Shown: positions 37,333 to 49,699, counted from the stretch's first letter. The stretch is 64,000 nt of DNA from Albifimbria verrucaria (GCA_020081605.1 JAHREC010000019.1:1178001-1242000); one strand, 5' to 3'. Numbers and translations: made by a program. Notes: generated from the letters alone by a model not told the origin.

Positions 37333-39536
37333 CTCCCTAGCAGTTGGATTGTTCCGTTACATTCTACTGGATCGAATTCAACAAGCCCTGTTTCTTGCTG
37401 TGGTGGCATCTCATCTCACAAATGACCTGCCTCTGAAACTGTCGAGGTGCCAGACCAGGAGCTTCGTACGACCATGAGATATGCTCCCCGGCGTTTCTCT
37501 CTTTGCTGCCGGTCCGCTCTGCCTCTTGTTACTCGCTCCTGTGCAACCGGGTTCTCGAGCAGGGATTGCACCGAGATTGTCTCAGCCCGCTTGGCCCAGC
37601 GCAGCTCAGCCGTGGGCATGGACTGGGCCCTTGGGAAGAAACAGCATCGAGCTTATTTAGGCGGCAGCATTAGTGATTACCTGGCCTCCTTCCGTGGACA
37701 CTAGGAGTTGGGGACGGGGAGTGGCTGAGGGAGTGCGGGCGTTGCTTTTGGAGGGTGATGGAAGGGAGGCGCTGGTTGGTGACGGAGGGAGGTTTTGCTT
37801 TTGGTTGGTGGCTTGCGTGAGGTTCGATTTACCAGCCCTGCTATCCAGTCCTTGCAGGCAGATTATAGGGACTTTTGCTTTTGTCATGTTATATTTACTT
37901 TTAACTCATTTATTCGATTTGGGATTTCCTTTTCGTTGCCAGCCCATGATTTCAACTACCGGGCTATGGATATTATCCTGTCTCACCCCTTCCATCCAGG
38001 AGGTCCCTGTCCAGAACGTCATGCCATCTGGAGCGGCCGGCGCAGGCTTCCATTATACGGACCACGCTTGAGCAGGTAGCCGTGTGTGGCTGAGGGTGCC
38101 GCCGGAGCTGTCCATCCCCTCGGTCGTCTTGCTGGGTCTGTTATGCGAGGACACGGCCTTGCTTTCTGCGTGCAAAACGCTGGGGAATGGACAACGGCGC
38201 CACGCCGTGTACGTTCCACAGTCAACTTGACCACAAAGACTCTTGCTGAGACGAGGCTTTCCTTCTGGATGATGCTGAAGAAAAGGGCATGGCTGGGCTG
38301 GACTGAGCGTCGCGCAAGTGGCCACTGCCGCACGCATGTCTCATGCAGCGAGCCGAATCCGTGGGCGGCAACTTGATCGACACTCGCTCGGAAACAGCAT
38401 CCAGAAACTGCCATGCCAATAAGCAAGGGGAGAGGGGAGCCTTGGCAATGTAACCATGGGACGTAGGTCCACGGGCCCGGCATTGTCGTGGGCCTTGGTT
38501 GATATCGTCGCCGCAGATCACAGTTGGGGGCCGAGGGTCGTGTAAGTCTGTTTGCCATGTTAGCCGAGCGGAACGCACAGGCGATGCAATGCAGAATCGA
38601 GCGGGTAGATCTGGATTCTTAAACTTGGTCGAGTTGGAGAGTTGGCGATGTGATGATATGCGACACTCGATCCAGGCCACAGCCCATCCACAGATTTCCA
38701 ACCCCCAGACGAACAGCCACCAGATCCGTCATCGGGGTCTTCTCCTTCGCTCAGCCGTCATCTCTCATCTCATCTCATCTCTTTCTCTGCCAGCTGGTCG
38801 CAGTGGCTGCTTCTTCGTCCTGCCTTAGCCCATCCTTAGTGTTGTTCTCTTCCGGGCCGCACAGCGCGTTGCTCGACAGCCGCCTGCATCCGCGTGACGG
38901 GCGCACGACAGACCGATCGCGAGTTTTAAGTTATGCGATCCTTTCTCTGGATTCTGTGACGGTATCCAGAGATAGATTAGGGTTGCTTTGGCACTGGGCT
39001 GTGGTTGAAGGGGCCTGTTGATGCTCGGGAGTGTTGTTTCGAGTCCGTCTCCTTGGTCCTCCAATCTGCAACTCACATCTGCCTCAGTTCATTTCAGATC
39101 CTCTTCACCTCCTCATGGCCCCCTCTCTTGAGTAACAGTTACGGTTCACAAAAGCTCCAACTGCTGCAGCTGCACAAAGTTGCTGATCGGCCGAGCAGCT
39201 GGCATATCTCCTCTACAGCCGTCCCCAAAACCCAACCTCTATCAACACCAACTCACTCTCTGCTCTTCAACCTCGCATCTTCCAATACACGGCTTCTCTC
39301 GCTTCAAGCCCGCGCATGTTCCTCACGTCTTGTCTATGTGAGGTCATCCCGTCACATCACTTTGCTGAAACACATCTTGCGCATTTCTTGATCCTCCGCT
39401 CCGTCGTGTCACTCTGCATCCCTGTCCCGCAGCCTTTCCTGCACCTGACCTGGCCTGTTTCTCTTCTATTCGGAGAACTGCGCATCATCTGTGCTCACTT
39501 CAGGTCTCTTCTTCCTCCGCATTCTCAACCGTCAAC

Positions 39537-41767
39537 ATGATGCAGATGGACCACGAGCGCGGCGAATCCATTGCCACCCAATCCAACAGCCGCTCTCGCC
39601 TTTGCAGTGTCAAAAGACTCCTCGGTTCACTTGACGAATGGCTCACTGCTTCTCGCCTTGGGAGACTGTTCAAGCTTTCTGGGTCCGGTCATGTACGTAG
39701 TATCTCTCAACGCTCCTGGATTAAGCTGATCTTTCCCTCAGCAGGATGAGATTCATGATGGCTCCGTCTTTCGAGAGATTCGTGCCGGGCTCACCACCTT
39801 CGCCACCATGGCATACATTATTGCAGTCAACGTGAGTTTCCCTTCACTCTCTGTCTTTCATGTCTAACAGAATCCAGGCTTCTCTACTTTCCCAGACTGG
39901 GGAACTTGTGAGTGTGATCTGACCGACAGACTCAAGTGCGACACCATCCCCGAGTACGTTGCATGCAAAGAAGGTATGAGCATCGAATCTTCTTTGGAGT
40001 AATTAGTTTCTCACAGCAACAAGAGGTCCGAAGAGACTTGATCACTGCCACGGCCGCTATCGCTGGTATGGCAACGCTAGTTTTCGGTGCTGCGACCAAT
40101 CTCCCTGTTGCCCTTGCGTAAGTCAGCCCTCGAGCCATATTCTTCTCTGCTAAGACGAATAGCCCTGGCATGGGACTCAATGCCTACTTCACTTTCCAAG
40201 TCGTTGGTCGCAACGGTTCCGGCGCCGTCTCTTATCGCACTGCCCTTACTGCCGTCTTCGTCGAGGGTCTCATCTTCATCTTTCTTGCCCTCACCGGGAT
40301 GCGTCAGTGGCTTGTCAAACTCATCCCAGCCACCATCAAGACGGCTACCGGTGTTGGTATCGGCCTGTTCCTCACTGAGATAGGCCTATCGTATTCCGCT
40401 GGTATTGGCGCCATCACGGGTGGCTGGACTTCGACTCCGCTATCCCTGGGAGGATGCCCCCAGAAATGATTGATGAGATGACGGGCATGTGTGGAGGCGG
40501 CCAGATGTCTAATCCCAAGGTATGTTCTTTCAACTTCCGACAAAAGAGTTGAATTAACATTTATAGATGTGGGTTGCCATTATCTGTGGCGGCATAGTCA
40601 CTGCTTTCCTCATGGCATTCCGCCTCAAGTATGCCCTCATCATCGGCATTGCCCTCATCTCCGTCATGTCCTGGCCGTGAGTCTCTCGCTCGCCGCTTTG
40701 CTGAAGCCGCTGACATACCGACTAGCCGCAACACATCCATCACTTACTTCCCGATACTCCAGATGGAGATTCGCGCTTCGACTTCTTCAAGCAGGTAGTC
40801 GCCTGGCACCCCATGACCCGAACATTGAACCAGCTCGACTGGTCTTTTGATGATACCAGCGCTTCTCACTTCGCCCTTGCCCTCTTTACCTTTCTCTATG
40901 TCGACATCATCGATGCTACGGCGACATTATACTCCATGGTGCGCTTCTGCGGCGTAGTCGACTCTAAGGATGGCGACTTTCCTCGCTCCACCGTTGCATA
41001 CTGCACCGATGCTGCGTTCATTTCTGTTGGGGCCCTGCTCGGTTCTTCTCCGGTGACAGCTTTCATCGAGAGCGGTGCAGGTATTGCTGAGGGCGGACGT
41101 TCTGGCCTTACAGCAGTTGTGACCGGTCTATGCTTCATCATCTCAATTTTCTTTGCTCCCATTTTCGCTTCCATCCCCCTGGGCTACAGGATGTGCCTTG
41201 ATCCTGGTATGACAGTCAACACTCTCATGAAGTTCCTGGCTAACACTACAAAGGTTGGATGCATGATGATCCGCCAAGTCACCCAGATCAACTGGCGCTA
41301 TGTAGGCGACGTGGTTCCATCCTTTGTTGTCCTCACATTCATACCATTCAGTTACAGCGTTGCCTACGGCCTCATCGCGTATGTATCTAGTTCCTTTGTT
41401 TAGCAACCTCCGCTAACCTTCATTAAGCGGTGTCTTTGTCTACGCCGTTCTCAATGGTTCTATTGGACTCCTCGTCATCCTATCGGGTGGACGCATTGAG
41501 CCGCGCGAGTATGACCTCAAAGAATACTGGACCTGGAAGGGAAGCGGCCGCCCACCATGGTTTGTCCGCGCCATCAAAAACCACCAGCAGGGCGGAGACG
41601 TTGGCAGCGCGCGCACCTACACGGAGGACCAGGACGATTTAGTTGAGGAATCCCGCACAGGCTCATCCACCAAGGACGAGCCGATTGCCATCGTGGAACG
41701 AGCAGTCCTACCACGCGAGTTACCCGACCCGCCGCAGCGATGGGCTTCGCAAGACATTGCGAGATAG
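39537..41767 (+). CDS. azgA: AzgA-family purine permease (hypoxanthine/adenine/guanine)
   Basis: Plasma-membrane purine:proton symporter of the AzgA branch, about 618 residues. Nine exons: 39537-39692, 39745-39831, 39871-39973, 40024-40117, 40163-40519, 40567-40676, 40726-41206, 41254-41378 and 41428-41767. Family blocks: EIRAGLTTFATMAYIIAVN, DLITATAAIAGMATLVFG, NLPVALAPGMGLNAYFTFQV, PATIKTATGVGIGLFL, FLYVDIIDATATLYSM, GSSPVTAFIESGAGIAEGGR and, after bridging, SIPPWATG. Multiple hydrophobic helices and a polar C-terminal tail are as expected. The fourth exon uses an AAG acceptor inside CAACAAG to keep frame. Breaks: one C missing at 40457-40461, one at 40750-40752, and two at 41175-41179 (C7 read as C5). 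With these the exons total 619 codons. Confidence 0.92.
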
Positions 41768-42151
41768 ACGGTTCCTTGAATTCTAGCTGGAAAGCGCTCA
41801 GTGGGCGTTTGCTTAGATTAGGAAACATACTAGAGGTAGTTTCGATTGTAGTTGAGGTCAACGGTTCATCGCACAGAGTATGTGCTAGTTGTCACTGTAT
41901 GACAATTAGCCAGCTTGTGCAAAGCTTGTAAATCAAAGTAAAAATGATAATCTTGTTGCAATAGCGTCTCTCGATTCACCAACTGTCTATATCATGAACT
42001 GTAAGCCAGCCCTCAACCTAAGTAATAGACATTTCAACGGTCAGCCTTAATATTCAGCACAAGTTATCAGACGTCACAAGCTCACAACACTCCAAGGCAA
42101 CAAAGTAACAGGGTATCTCGCCTCTATTCTTAGGGCATCCCACGAAGATCA
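41768..42151. other. Convergent intergenic spacer
   Basis: About 380 bp between permease (+) and UCH37 (-) stops; presumably 3' UTRs. Nothing else seen. Confidence 0.5.
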
Positions 42152-43206
42152 CTATCCTTCCATCTCTACGTCTCCCCTCCCTCTCCTCATGGCCTTTTCA
42201 GCCGTCTTCCTCCTCTCCAAGCTCTCATCCTCCCACTTCTTCACAGCCTCGTCACCACCCTCGCGCAGCTTCGAGCGCACCACGCCCTTAAGCACCTCGC
42301 CTGCGAAACCAACAAAGTTGTGCCGGCGCAGCGCATTCTCAAACTGCCAGTCGCGCCGCTTGCGCTCCTCACGAGCTAGCAACTCCTCATCGCCAAAGTC
42401 TCGCGCGCGCACCCGCAGGTCTCGGCACATGGCCAACAGATTGAAGCGGATCTCGGACGTCTCGTAGCGCGCGACACGCCGTTGCAGCACCTCAACAACC
42501 TTGGTAGGGAAGGAGTCGGGTGTGCAGGGGCCGTGAGAAATGGGCGCTGGTTGCAGACCGTCTAGTTCATAGAGAGTACCGTTGATAGGAGTGTATGCGA
42601 TAAAGTGGAAAGCGTCCTCGGCCTCTCCAGTGCGTTGCGTCTCGTCCACGAAGGGACTGCTCCTGGCAAAGCTGTTGTGCACTTCCCGAATAAGATCCGA
42701 GTTGCTCAGCGCCTCGCCTCGAAACTCCGGGGTAGCACCATTGTAAACTCCCTGAACTCCCGCATCTTCTCGCCAATGTCAACCTCCTCCGTCTTGTTCA
42801 TGGTCACACTCAGCAGGGCCTGGGTGCCACAGGCATTTTGTATCGTTTGAGCGGCGAAGAAGATGTTCTCAGCAGCGGCATGGTCGAAGGAGCCGTCAAG
42901 TGGGCCATCTTGGCTCGCATAAGGGCGGTCGGTCGGGTATTTGAAGAGGAAGATGACACCATATACTGGCTGCAGCGTGGCAAGCTCGGACGGGTCGAGT
43001 GTTAGCAGCTCTTCGAATTGGACGCCTTTGATGCCAAGGTTCTCAATCAGCGAGGTGAAGACACCCTGTCAAGTTAGTACAGATCCTTCTCAGCAAAGAC
43101 GCAGCTATAGCAGCTTACAGCATCAGATTCGACTGAATGAATAGCGGTTAGCGACTGGCAATCGACCGGGGGCAAATAGCTTACTGGTATTCCAACCACC
43201 ACTCAT
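42152..43206 (-). CDS. uch2: Ubiquitin C-terminal hydrolase, UCH37/UCHL5 type
   Basis: Cysteine protease that trims ubiquitin chains, in other organisms at the proteasome lid. 316 residues; exons 43206-43185, 43132-43119 (only 14 nt) and 43065-42152. The start MSGGWNT leads through the two tiny exons into GVFTSLIENLGIKGVQFEEL. Catalytic residues are all visible: Gln85 and Cys91 in QTIQNACGTQ, His167 in DAFHFIAY, Asp182 in YELDGLQP; spacing matches the family. The C-terminal helical extension (NFVGFAGEVLKGVVRSKLR, KKWEDESLERRKTAEKAM) identifies the UCH37 rather than the short UCHL1/3 type. One missing C (gggg on plus strand at 42729-42732) restores 317 codons. The next gene upstream on the same strand is the ERAD scaffold. 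Confidence 0.95.
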
Positions 43207-43682
43207 ATTTGCGGCACGCTGTAGCGATAGATGATATTTGGGGTTTCCGATCGGTTTACACAATAATGGTTACTCGCAAAGGACAGAGCTAAAGGCTTTA
43301 ACGTCTCTCGTGTGAAGTTGGTGTTTCTGAAGTCATGCAAGCTAGGTAGGTACAATTACGACAGCAGTTGAGAGCTCTGATAAGATAAGAAAAGCAGACA
43401 TGCCTGCAGCAGCACGTGAGTAGCTCATCCCTCTTAAGCCATCGCATATGCACGCGCGATCTCAATAACACAAGGACAACATATATTCGAATGCAGGCTT
43501 TTCTCTAGATCTTACGTTGCACTACATGTATAGTTCAGACTCTTGATCCTGCCATCAAGACTTGTCTTTAGATCGAATTCCCTAGGCCTTAGCTCCATCA
43601 ACTCCTAATCATCATTCGCTTGCCGTAAACCGTGAACTATATGCAAACACATAACCTCCAACCGTCGCCGGCACGCCCACAT
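43207..43682. other. Intergenic region between UCH37 and Usa1-like genes
   Basis: About 475 bp, containing the UCH37 promoter and the Usa1-like 3' UTR. No additional feature recognised. Confidence 0.5.
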
Positions 43683-45947
43683 CTACAACGCAATCAAGGG
43701 CTCTCTAGCAGCCTGAGCTTCCTGCTGGTCATTTTGTCCTCCTACATCGGGCTCTGCAGCTTCCACAGAAGACGCCTCCGGCCGGGTATCTGATGTATCT
43801 TCTCCACTAGGTTTCTCACCCTCTGTGTTGGCCTCGTTTCCTTCTGCAGCGGCGGCGGCGGCGGCAGCTGCTTCTTCCGCCGCCCTTGCCGCCGCTGCCT
43901 CCTCTTCCTCTCTTCTCTGTCTTTCGGCTCGTGCTTCTGCCTCCAGGTTGGCAATATGTCGCTCTGCCACACCTGGAGCGATGCTGGCGAGGAAGAGAAG
44001 ACCCGCGCGTTCAAGTCGCCTCACCTGCCCGGCAACCCATGTCTCGCGTGCTCGTTGCTCAGCAAGGAGTCTCGCAGCCATTTGCGCCGGGTCTGGCTCT
44101 CCTTGTTGAGCGCCAGGCTGTCCATTGGCGCCACCACCTGGGCGTTGGTCAACAGGCCTGATGAGGTTCTCTAGGTGTCTAGCAACAGGCTGCCAGACGC
44201 GCTCCGCCATACCGTTAAGCAGGCCGGTACTCATGATAAATGTGCAAACGGCCAAGCAAACCATTATCGACCATTGAGTCCAGCTTAAGTTGGGCGTGGT
44301 GAAAGTGAAGAGCCATACGACGATGATTAACCGAAGAAGCATCCAGATGTGAGGCCATGCCTGAATAACGCGAGGCCCTGCGGCACCAACTTGCGGGTTG
44401 TGTGGGTGAAGGACCCCGGCAACCCCATTTCGTAGGTGTTGTTGGAGCTGTTGTTGCTGCTCCTGCTGTTGTTCTGGAGTCAACTGTTGCGGTTGTGGAT
44501 TGGTTTGATGCGGCAGGTTGACCGGTGGGGGTTGATGTAGCTCGTCTGGTTGCCGCTGCGGTTGAGTATCATGACCCACGTTGACCAAATCATGGAAGCT
44601 CCGTGATGGCTGTGACCTCATCATTGGTGTGTAGTAGGTTTCTGCAGTGTTGTTGCTGACCAGGAGAGCACGAGGGCCTTCCGGTGAGGACAGAATGTAC
44701 ACTTCAAGCCCCTGCCTTGGGGCGGGTTGGGTAGCCAGAGGGAGTGTGGTATTGACGTGATTTGCGAATCTGTAGCCCAGATCCGGCGTTACCCTTCCAC
44801 TTGGAGGGTGAGACCCAGCAAAACCCGGTACGACCATCGGGGTAGTTACACCCGGCTGAGTGAGCGGGCGGTTATGCAAGGAGGCGCCAGATGCACTCCT
44901 TTGCATGGCGGTTGTCATGGCGGCAGTAGCCTGGTTGGCATCTGCCCCACGAAGGATGTTCTGTACGTCGGTGGGAGATAGTCCCTGCTGAGGGTTTGGC
45001 GCAGGACTACGGATGATAGTTTCCACCTGGTAGGTACGCCCGTTCGGGCCCCAGGCCTCACGTACTACCGTGTGACCTGGCGCAGGGCTGGCTCTACCGC
45101 TGGTGGGCTCTGGTCCCGGCACTCCGTTGGCTCCTGCATCCCCAATACCACGCATGCCAAGCTGGGCCCTGTTACGTTGGTTCTGGGCGATGAGCTGTCG
45201 AGCCATGGACTCCCTCTGCACCTGGGTCAACCACTGTGTCATGTTCTGGTGCTGAATATGATGCTGCTGGTGCTGCTGCTGGTGCTGCTGCAAGAGCGCT
45301 TGTTGGTGTGCCATGGCATGCTGGAAGGCCGCTGCGCCTGGGATAGCCGGTTGCTGTTCTGGTACCGGCGGGCGTGCTGGAGAGGCCCCCGGGGCATGGG
45401 TAGATGCGGGTTCGACTGGGTGATGTTTCTCCTGGCGAACCCGGGGGACTTGAGGCCCAACGAGGGAGGTTGTTGTGTAACATGCTGCCGTGGCAGATTG
45501 GGGAGTTGGGTTGCTGGAGAAAGGCTCCGGCCTCGTACTCCGGCCGAGCTCGTAGGTGCAGGCGGCTCGGTGGTCTCTCTAATAACGAGGTGGATAGTTT
45601 GTTGCTCAGGATTACGAAGCTACACCAGTTAGCAACTAGGCAAACAAATGCATCGGGTGCAGGCTCACTGTGTCTGCGCCAAAGATGTCGAGCAGGGTAT
45701 CTGTTTCGCGAAGGATGGCGCGGCCTCGGTGGATGAAGCGTTGGTTCTCGTCTGCAGGTCGCAAAGGCAGAGTCTGGCGGATCTTCTCCTTGAGCTGTTT
45801 GATCGTGGTGCTGGCGGGAAGGGTCGGGAACAACAGCGGTCGGCTCACGCCAACAGAGGGCGAGAGGACTTGGAGGTTCACGGTGAGCGCATCAGGAGAG
45901 GCCGCGACGGCGGTGTCGGGCTGGTGTCTGTCTGTCTCCGAGGCCAT
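43683..45947 (-). CDS. usa1: Usa1/Herp-like ER-associated degradation scaffold
   Basis: ER-membrane adaptor of the Hrd1 ubiquitin-ligase complex by resemblance; about 738 residues. Exons 45947-45669 and 45619-43683. The N-terminal ~75 residues form a ubiquitin-like domain (LPASTTIKQLKEKIRQ, RFIHRGRAI, LDIFGADT). The middle is Pro/Gln/His-rich with a CAG-type Gln repeat (45255-45300). A hairpin of two hydrophobic segments (WMLLRLIIVVWLFTF and WSIMVCLAVCTFIMSTGLL) sits at about two thirds of the length. A charged tail contains an Ala-rich run (43850-43900) and Glu/Asp-rich end. UBL plus two central TM segments is the Herp/Usa1 layout. One missing C (ggg at 45464-45466 on plus) restores 739 codons. 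Adjacent to a proteasomal deubiquitinase gene. Confidence 0.82.
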
Positions 45948-46949
45948 GCTGGCGAGGCGTTGGGCATGCCCACGGGCAGAAGTGGCTGGCGAGGAGAGGA
46001 CAGGTGGGATGTGTCTCCTCTTAATCGGGCAAGCTGTCAACAAGCAGAGGCAGAGGCAAAGGCAGAGGACGGGGCCAGCTCATGTCAGACGGCCGGATGA
46101 CGCCGCTAGCACGGGCAACGCTGGCGCCGGGTGGGAAACGCCGAGGACGAAAGGGAGCGACAACGGAAAGGAAGGCGAGGAAAAGAAAGCACAGCAAAGT
46201 CTTGAGTCAGTACATGGCAGACGAGGGCGGAGGAGGAGGAGGAAATGATCCCGGTTGGAATAATAACCTGGCGAGGGTGCCGTGAGAGGTGCGACTTTCA
46301 GAGACAAATAGATTCCACCGTGGCTTTCCCAGCGGTACGTACCTTGGCCGTACCTCACCTACCAACCTTGCCTCACCGTACCTGGCAGAGGTACCTGTCA
46401 GAGGTACAGTACCTTAGTACCTTAGTACTAACCTTGCACCCCTGAAACGCTTCGAAGGCCTGCTAGGAAAATGGAAGCTCAGCAGGGGTGCCTTGCAGAG
46501 GGTACCGGTTGGTTGGGCGGCCAGCAAAAAGCAACCACCAACAACCCGGTGCCCGGCACTCATTGGGCACGTCAGACAAAATGGAAAAATCAAAACGCTC
46601 ATGCTGGTGTCCGTCTGGTTTATCGTCCAAGTCACATCGGATTCTGTCATCGGATACGGGACAGGGTCCCCGTTCTGGGTCGTGTGTGTGACGCAGGGTA
46701 CCTTAGCTCCAAAGTACGGATACAGTACCTAAGGTAACGTTATGTACAGCACCCCAAAAGGTGCACAACGTCTCGGGACTTCGGCGGATCTTGCAGCCGT
46801 GCCAATTCACACTCGCATTCGTCTTTGCGTCATTCTACTGCTGCTGCTCTCGACTCCAACCTCGCAGCTCATGTCAGACAGTCTCGTCACACAATCGCGC
46901 TGAGCCCCCTCCTTTCCCTTGATCTGCTGGCCTGATACCGGTCTGCGCA
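45948..46949. promoter_or_regulatory. Divergent promoter rich in GTACC microrepeats
   Basis: About 1 kb between Usa1-like (-) and phosphatidylserine decarboxylase (+). 46335-46440 carries many copies of GTACC/ACCTT/GGTAC (e.g. GTACCTTAGTACCTTAGTAC), and 46500-46740 has more. No ORF of note. It must include both 5' UTRs. The motif's role is unknown. Confidence 0.55.
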
Positions 46950-48679
46950 ATGGCGACGTCCGTCGTGGGCTCCAGCCGGGCGCTGCTCCGATCCCAGCAT
47001 CTAGCTTTCGCCCGTGGAAAATGCTCCGGCTGTGCTGCGCAGCACGTGAGGAGTCAAGCTGCTACCCTCTCTAGATACCCATCTCATCGAGCCTCCCCCA
47101 ATGCGGTGCGCAACTTCTCCTCGGGCTCCGGCAAGCGACCGCGGTTCTCCCAGCGACTTGGCGAAGCTCTTCGAAACTCCAAAATCCAATGGTACCAGAT
47201 TCCTGTAGGGCTCGGCATTGGCTTCCTCGGCCTGGTGCAGTTCTACAAGGTCAGCGCAAGGGAACGAGAGAAGCAACAGGAGCTTGAAGAGTTCCCCGAT
47301 GGCGCAAAGACTCCCAAGAAGAGGGCGAGGGTTCGCCCAGATGGCCCATGGTTGGTCCCCCTGTCACTCAATAATTCAGCGCCGAATTGACATCAGCTCG
47401 CAGGCAGGTCCAGGTCATGTCGACTCTCCCACTCAAGGCCATGTCTAGACTGTGGGGTCGCTTCAACGAGCTCACTATCCCTTATTATCTCCGAGTCCCT
47501 GGTTTCAAGCTGTATGCATGGATTTTTGGTGTCAAGTGAGTTCAATGGCATGTCAATTCCCAGACCTACCTGCTGACCTGCGAAAGCCTTGACGAAGTAT
47601 CAGAGCCAGACCTGCACGTTTACCCCAACCTAGCCGCCTTCTTCTACCGAACTCTCAAGCCTGGTGTCCGACCACTAGATCCTGATCCGCACACGCTGCT
47701 GTCTCCTTCCGATGGCAAGGTTCTTCAATTCGGTCAGATCGAAGGCGGCGATATTGAACAGGTCAAGGGCATGACATACAGCATTGAAGCGCTACTAGGA
47801 CGAAACACGCCAACCCCTAGCATATCCGAGACGTCTTCCATCTTGACTCCCGGCGATGCTCCTAAGCCTCACAGCGAGCTCACTGAACAAGAAGCCCTGA
47901 TTAAGCAGGAGGAGGAGTTCGCCCAGGTCAACGGCATCTCTTATACCCTCCCCAACCTCATGTCTGGACCTAAGAAGGGCAATTCGAAACTGGCAATCAA
48001 GGATGAGTCCACTGAGTCCGCCCCAGGCGCAGTGTCTGAAGTCCGTGCTGAGCTCGCGCTTGGAGAGCGACACTGGTATGACATGCTCTCGCCTGATAAG
48101 TCAACTGCTTTGTATTATGCTGTCATCTACCTGGCCCCTGGCGACTACCACCGCTTCCACTCCCCGACAAACTGGGTCGTCGAGCGCCGACGCCACTTTG
48201 CAGGCGAGCTTTACAGCGTGTCACCATACCTGCAGCGAACTCTACCCGGTCTCTTCACACTCAACGAGCGTATTGTTCTGCTTGGACGCTGGCGATGGGG
48301 TTTCTTCAGCTACATCCCCGTCGGTGCCACCAACGTTGGCTCCATCAAGATCAACTTCGATCGCGAGCTGCGGACCAACAGCTTGACCACGGACACGGCG
48401 GCTGACCGCGCGGCTGAGGAGGCGGCGCAGCGTGGCGAGCCATACCTGGGCTTCATTGAAGCCACATACCACGATGCGAGCCCCGTGCTAGGCGATCACG
48501 CGCTGCGACGAGGTGAAGAGATGGGTGGATTCCAGCTGGGAAGCACAATTGTGCTAGTGTTTGAGGCGCCAGCGTCAACAACGGGCGAGGCCCACGAAAA
48601 GAAGGGCTGGACATGGACAGTGGAGAAGGGACAGAAGGTCAAGATGGGACAGTCTCTGGGACGAGTTCTGGAGGACTAA
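46950..48679 (+). CDS. psd1: Phosphatidylserine decarboxylase, mitochondrial type
   Basis: Converts phosphatidylserine to phosphatidylethanolamine in the inner mitochondrial membrane; 541 residues. Exons 46950-47350, 47404-47535 and 47587-48679; the frame is unbroken throughout (542 codons). The first donor is the weaker GTTGGT. The N-terminus is Arg/Ser-rich, a probable mitochondrial presequence, followed by a single membrane helix (IPVGLGIGFLGLVQFY). The catalytic domain contains SPSDGKVLQFG, LAPGDYHRFHSP (active-site His) and the autocleavage site LGST at about 495-498 (FQLGSTIVLVFEAP), where Ser becomes the pyruvoyl group. A Ser/Pro/Glu-rich insertion of about 90 residues lies between SPSDGK and the catalytic core, as in other filamentous fungi. 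Confidence 0.95.
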
Positions 48680-49010
48680 ACGTTTGTTCGTTTGGAGCAA
48701 AGTCAACCCACAATTTACTTGTTGTAAAACCCAAGGCAAAGAAACAAAGGGGTTAGTGTATCTTGAGTATATCACAAGTTGTACAATACGAGCGTGGAGG
48801 TATAGCCTGCAAATAGCAGCGCTGATTCTATTAAGCCCAAATCTAAGAAATACCCGTGTGTATCCCACGGTCTAAATCTATTAAACCACCGAGTAAAAAG
48901 GGCGCAATCGCGCAAACCCTTCGTACTAAAAGAACTCCGCCCAAATGCTACCAAAACATGGCCGTCTACCGGCAATTGCATCATCCACTCTTGTATCATC
49001 ATGAAACCGC
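48680..49010. other. Convergent 3' spacer
   Basis: 330 bp between decarboxylase (+) and nitroreductase (-) stops. Presumed 3' UTRs; nothing else seen. Confidence 0.5.
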
Positions 49011-49628
49011 TTAGGCACCGAAGACCTTGACGCGCTCCTCAACGGGCTTGAAGGCCTTCTCGCCAGCCTCGCCGGCCTTGCCGCCGAAGACGAGCTGAGC
49101 ATCGAGCTTCCAGGTGGCGGGGATCTTCCAGGTCTGCTGGACCTTCTCGTCGATGAGGGGCTGTAGTGCTGCAGGTTGGCGCCGAGACCCTCGAGCTCAA
49201 GGGCAGTCCAGGTGAGGAACTGCTGCATAGCGAGGGACTCGGTCGCGAAGGTGGGGAACTTGTCGGCGTAGGGGGCCCACTGGGCCTGGAGGGTGGCGAC
49301 GGTGTCCATGTCGTCGAAGAAGAGGACGGTGCCGGCGGCGGCACGGAACATGGCCATCTTGTCACCGGTGGGCTTCCAGTTCTCGGCGGGGACGATGGTG
49401 CGGAGGATGTCGGCGGTCAGGTCCCACAGCTTCTCGTGCTCCTCGCCGAAGAGGACGACGACACGGTTGGACTGGGAGTTGAAGGCGGAGGGGTGTGGAG
49501 GGTGGCCTGGTTGACGATCTCCTGGATGCGCTCCTTGGAGATGGTGAGCTCCTTGTTAAGGGGTAGATGGTGCGGCGGGCCTTGGCCAGCTCGAAGAGGG
49601 TGTCGGCGTTGTACTGAGGGGCAGACAT
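49011..49628 (-). CDS. Frm2/Hbn1-like nitroreductase family oxidoreductase
   Basis: Small FMN-dependent nitroreductase-family protein, about 206 residues; yeast relatives Frm2 and Hbn1 are linked to lipid signalling and oxidative stress. It begins MSAPQYNADTLFELAKARR; further blocks are LTISKERIQEIVNQATLHTP, GTVLFFDDMDTVATLQAQ, FATESLAMQQFLTWTALELE and GLGANLQHYSP. The last of these, with the following loop, corresponds to the flavin-binding region. Single exon. Three C-run losses (plus-strand gggg at 49560-49563, 49490-49493 and 49157-49160) interrupt the frame; restoring one base in each gives 207 codons with stop TAA at 49011-49013. Short, strongly biased codons and an unbroken pattern otherwise argue for a live, well-expressed gene. 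Confidence 0.88.
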
Positions 49629-49676
49629 TGTGACTGAGTAGATGGTATGTAAAGGAGGATGAAAGGATGAAAGAGT

Positions 49677-49699
49677 TGTGTGTGTGTGTGTGTGTGTGG
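49677..49699. repeat. (TG)n microsatellite
   Basis: About eleven TG units in the 5' flank, 50 bp upstream of the nitroreductase start codon (CA repeat on the transcribed orientation). Confidence 0.9.

Larger units (their letters stand above)
36405..39536. other. Long divergent intergenic/promoter region
   Basis: About 3.1 kb between the methyltransferase-like gene (-) and the purine permease (+). It contains a GGTGA tandem repeat (36719-36755), a long T/C-rich tract (37289-37332) and many small overlapping ORFs in both strands with no domain. CT-rich stretches just upstream of 39537 fit a fungal 5' UTR. No separate gene supported. Confidence 0.5.

Noticed and set aside
41207..41253. Readthrough of the permease ORF across this interval as coding sequence
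   Set aside because: It has clean GTATGA and AAAG ends and 47 nt; removing it, with the C-run at 41175 corrected, gives the family block SIPPWATG leading into VGCMMIRQ, so it is an intron.
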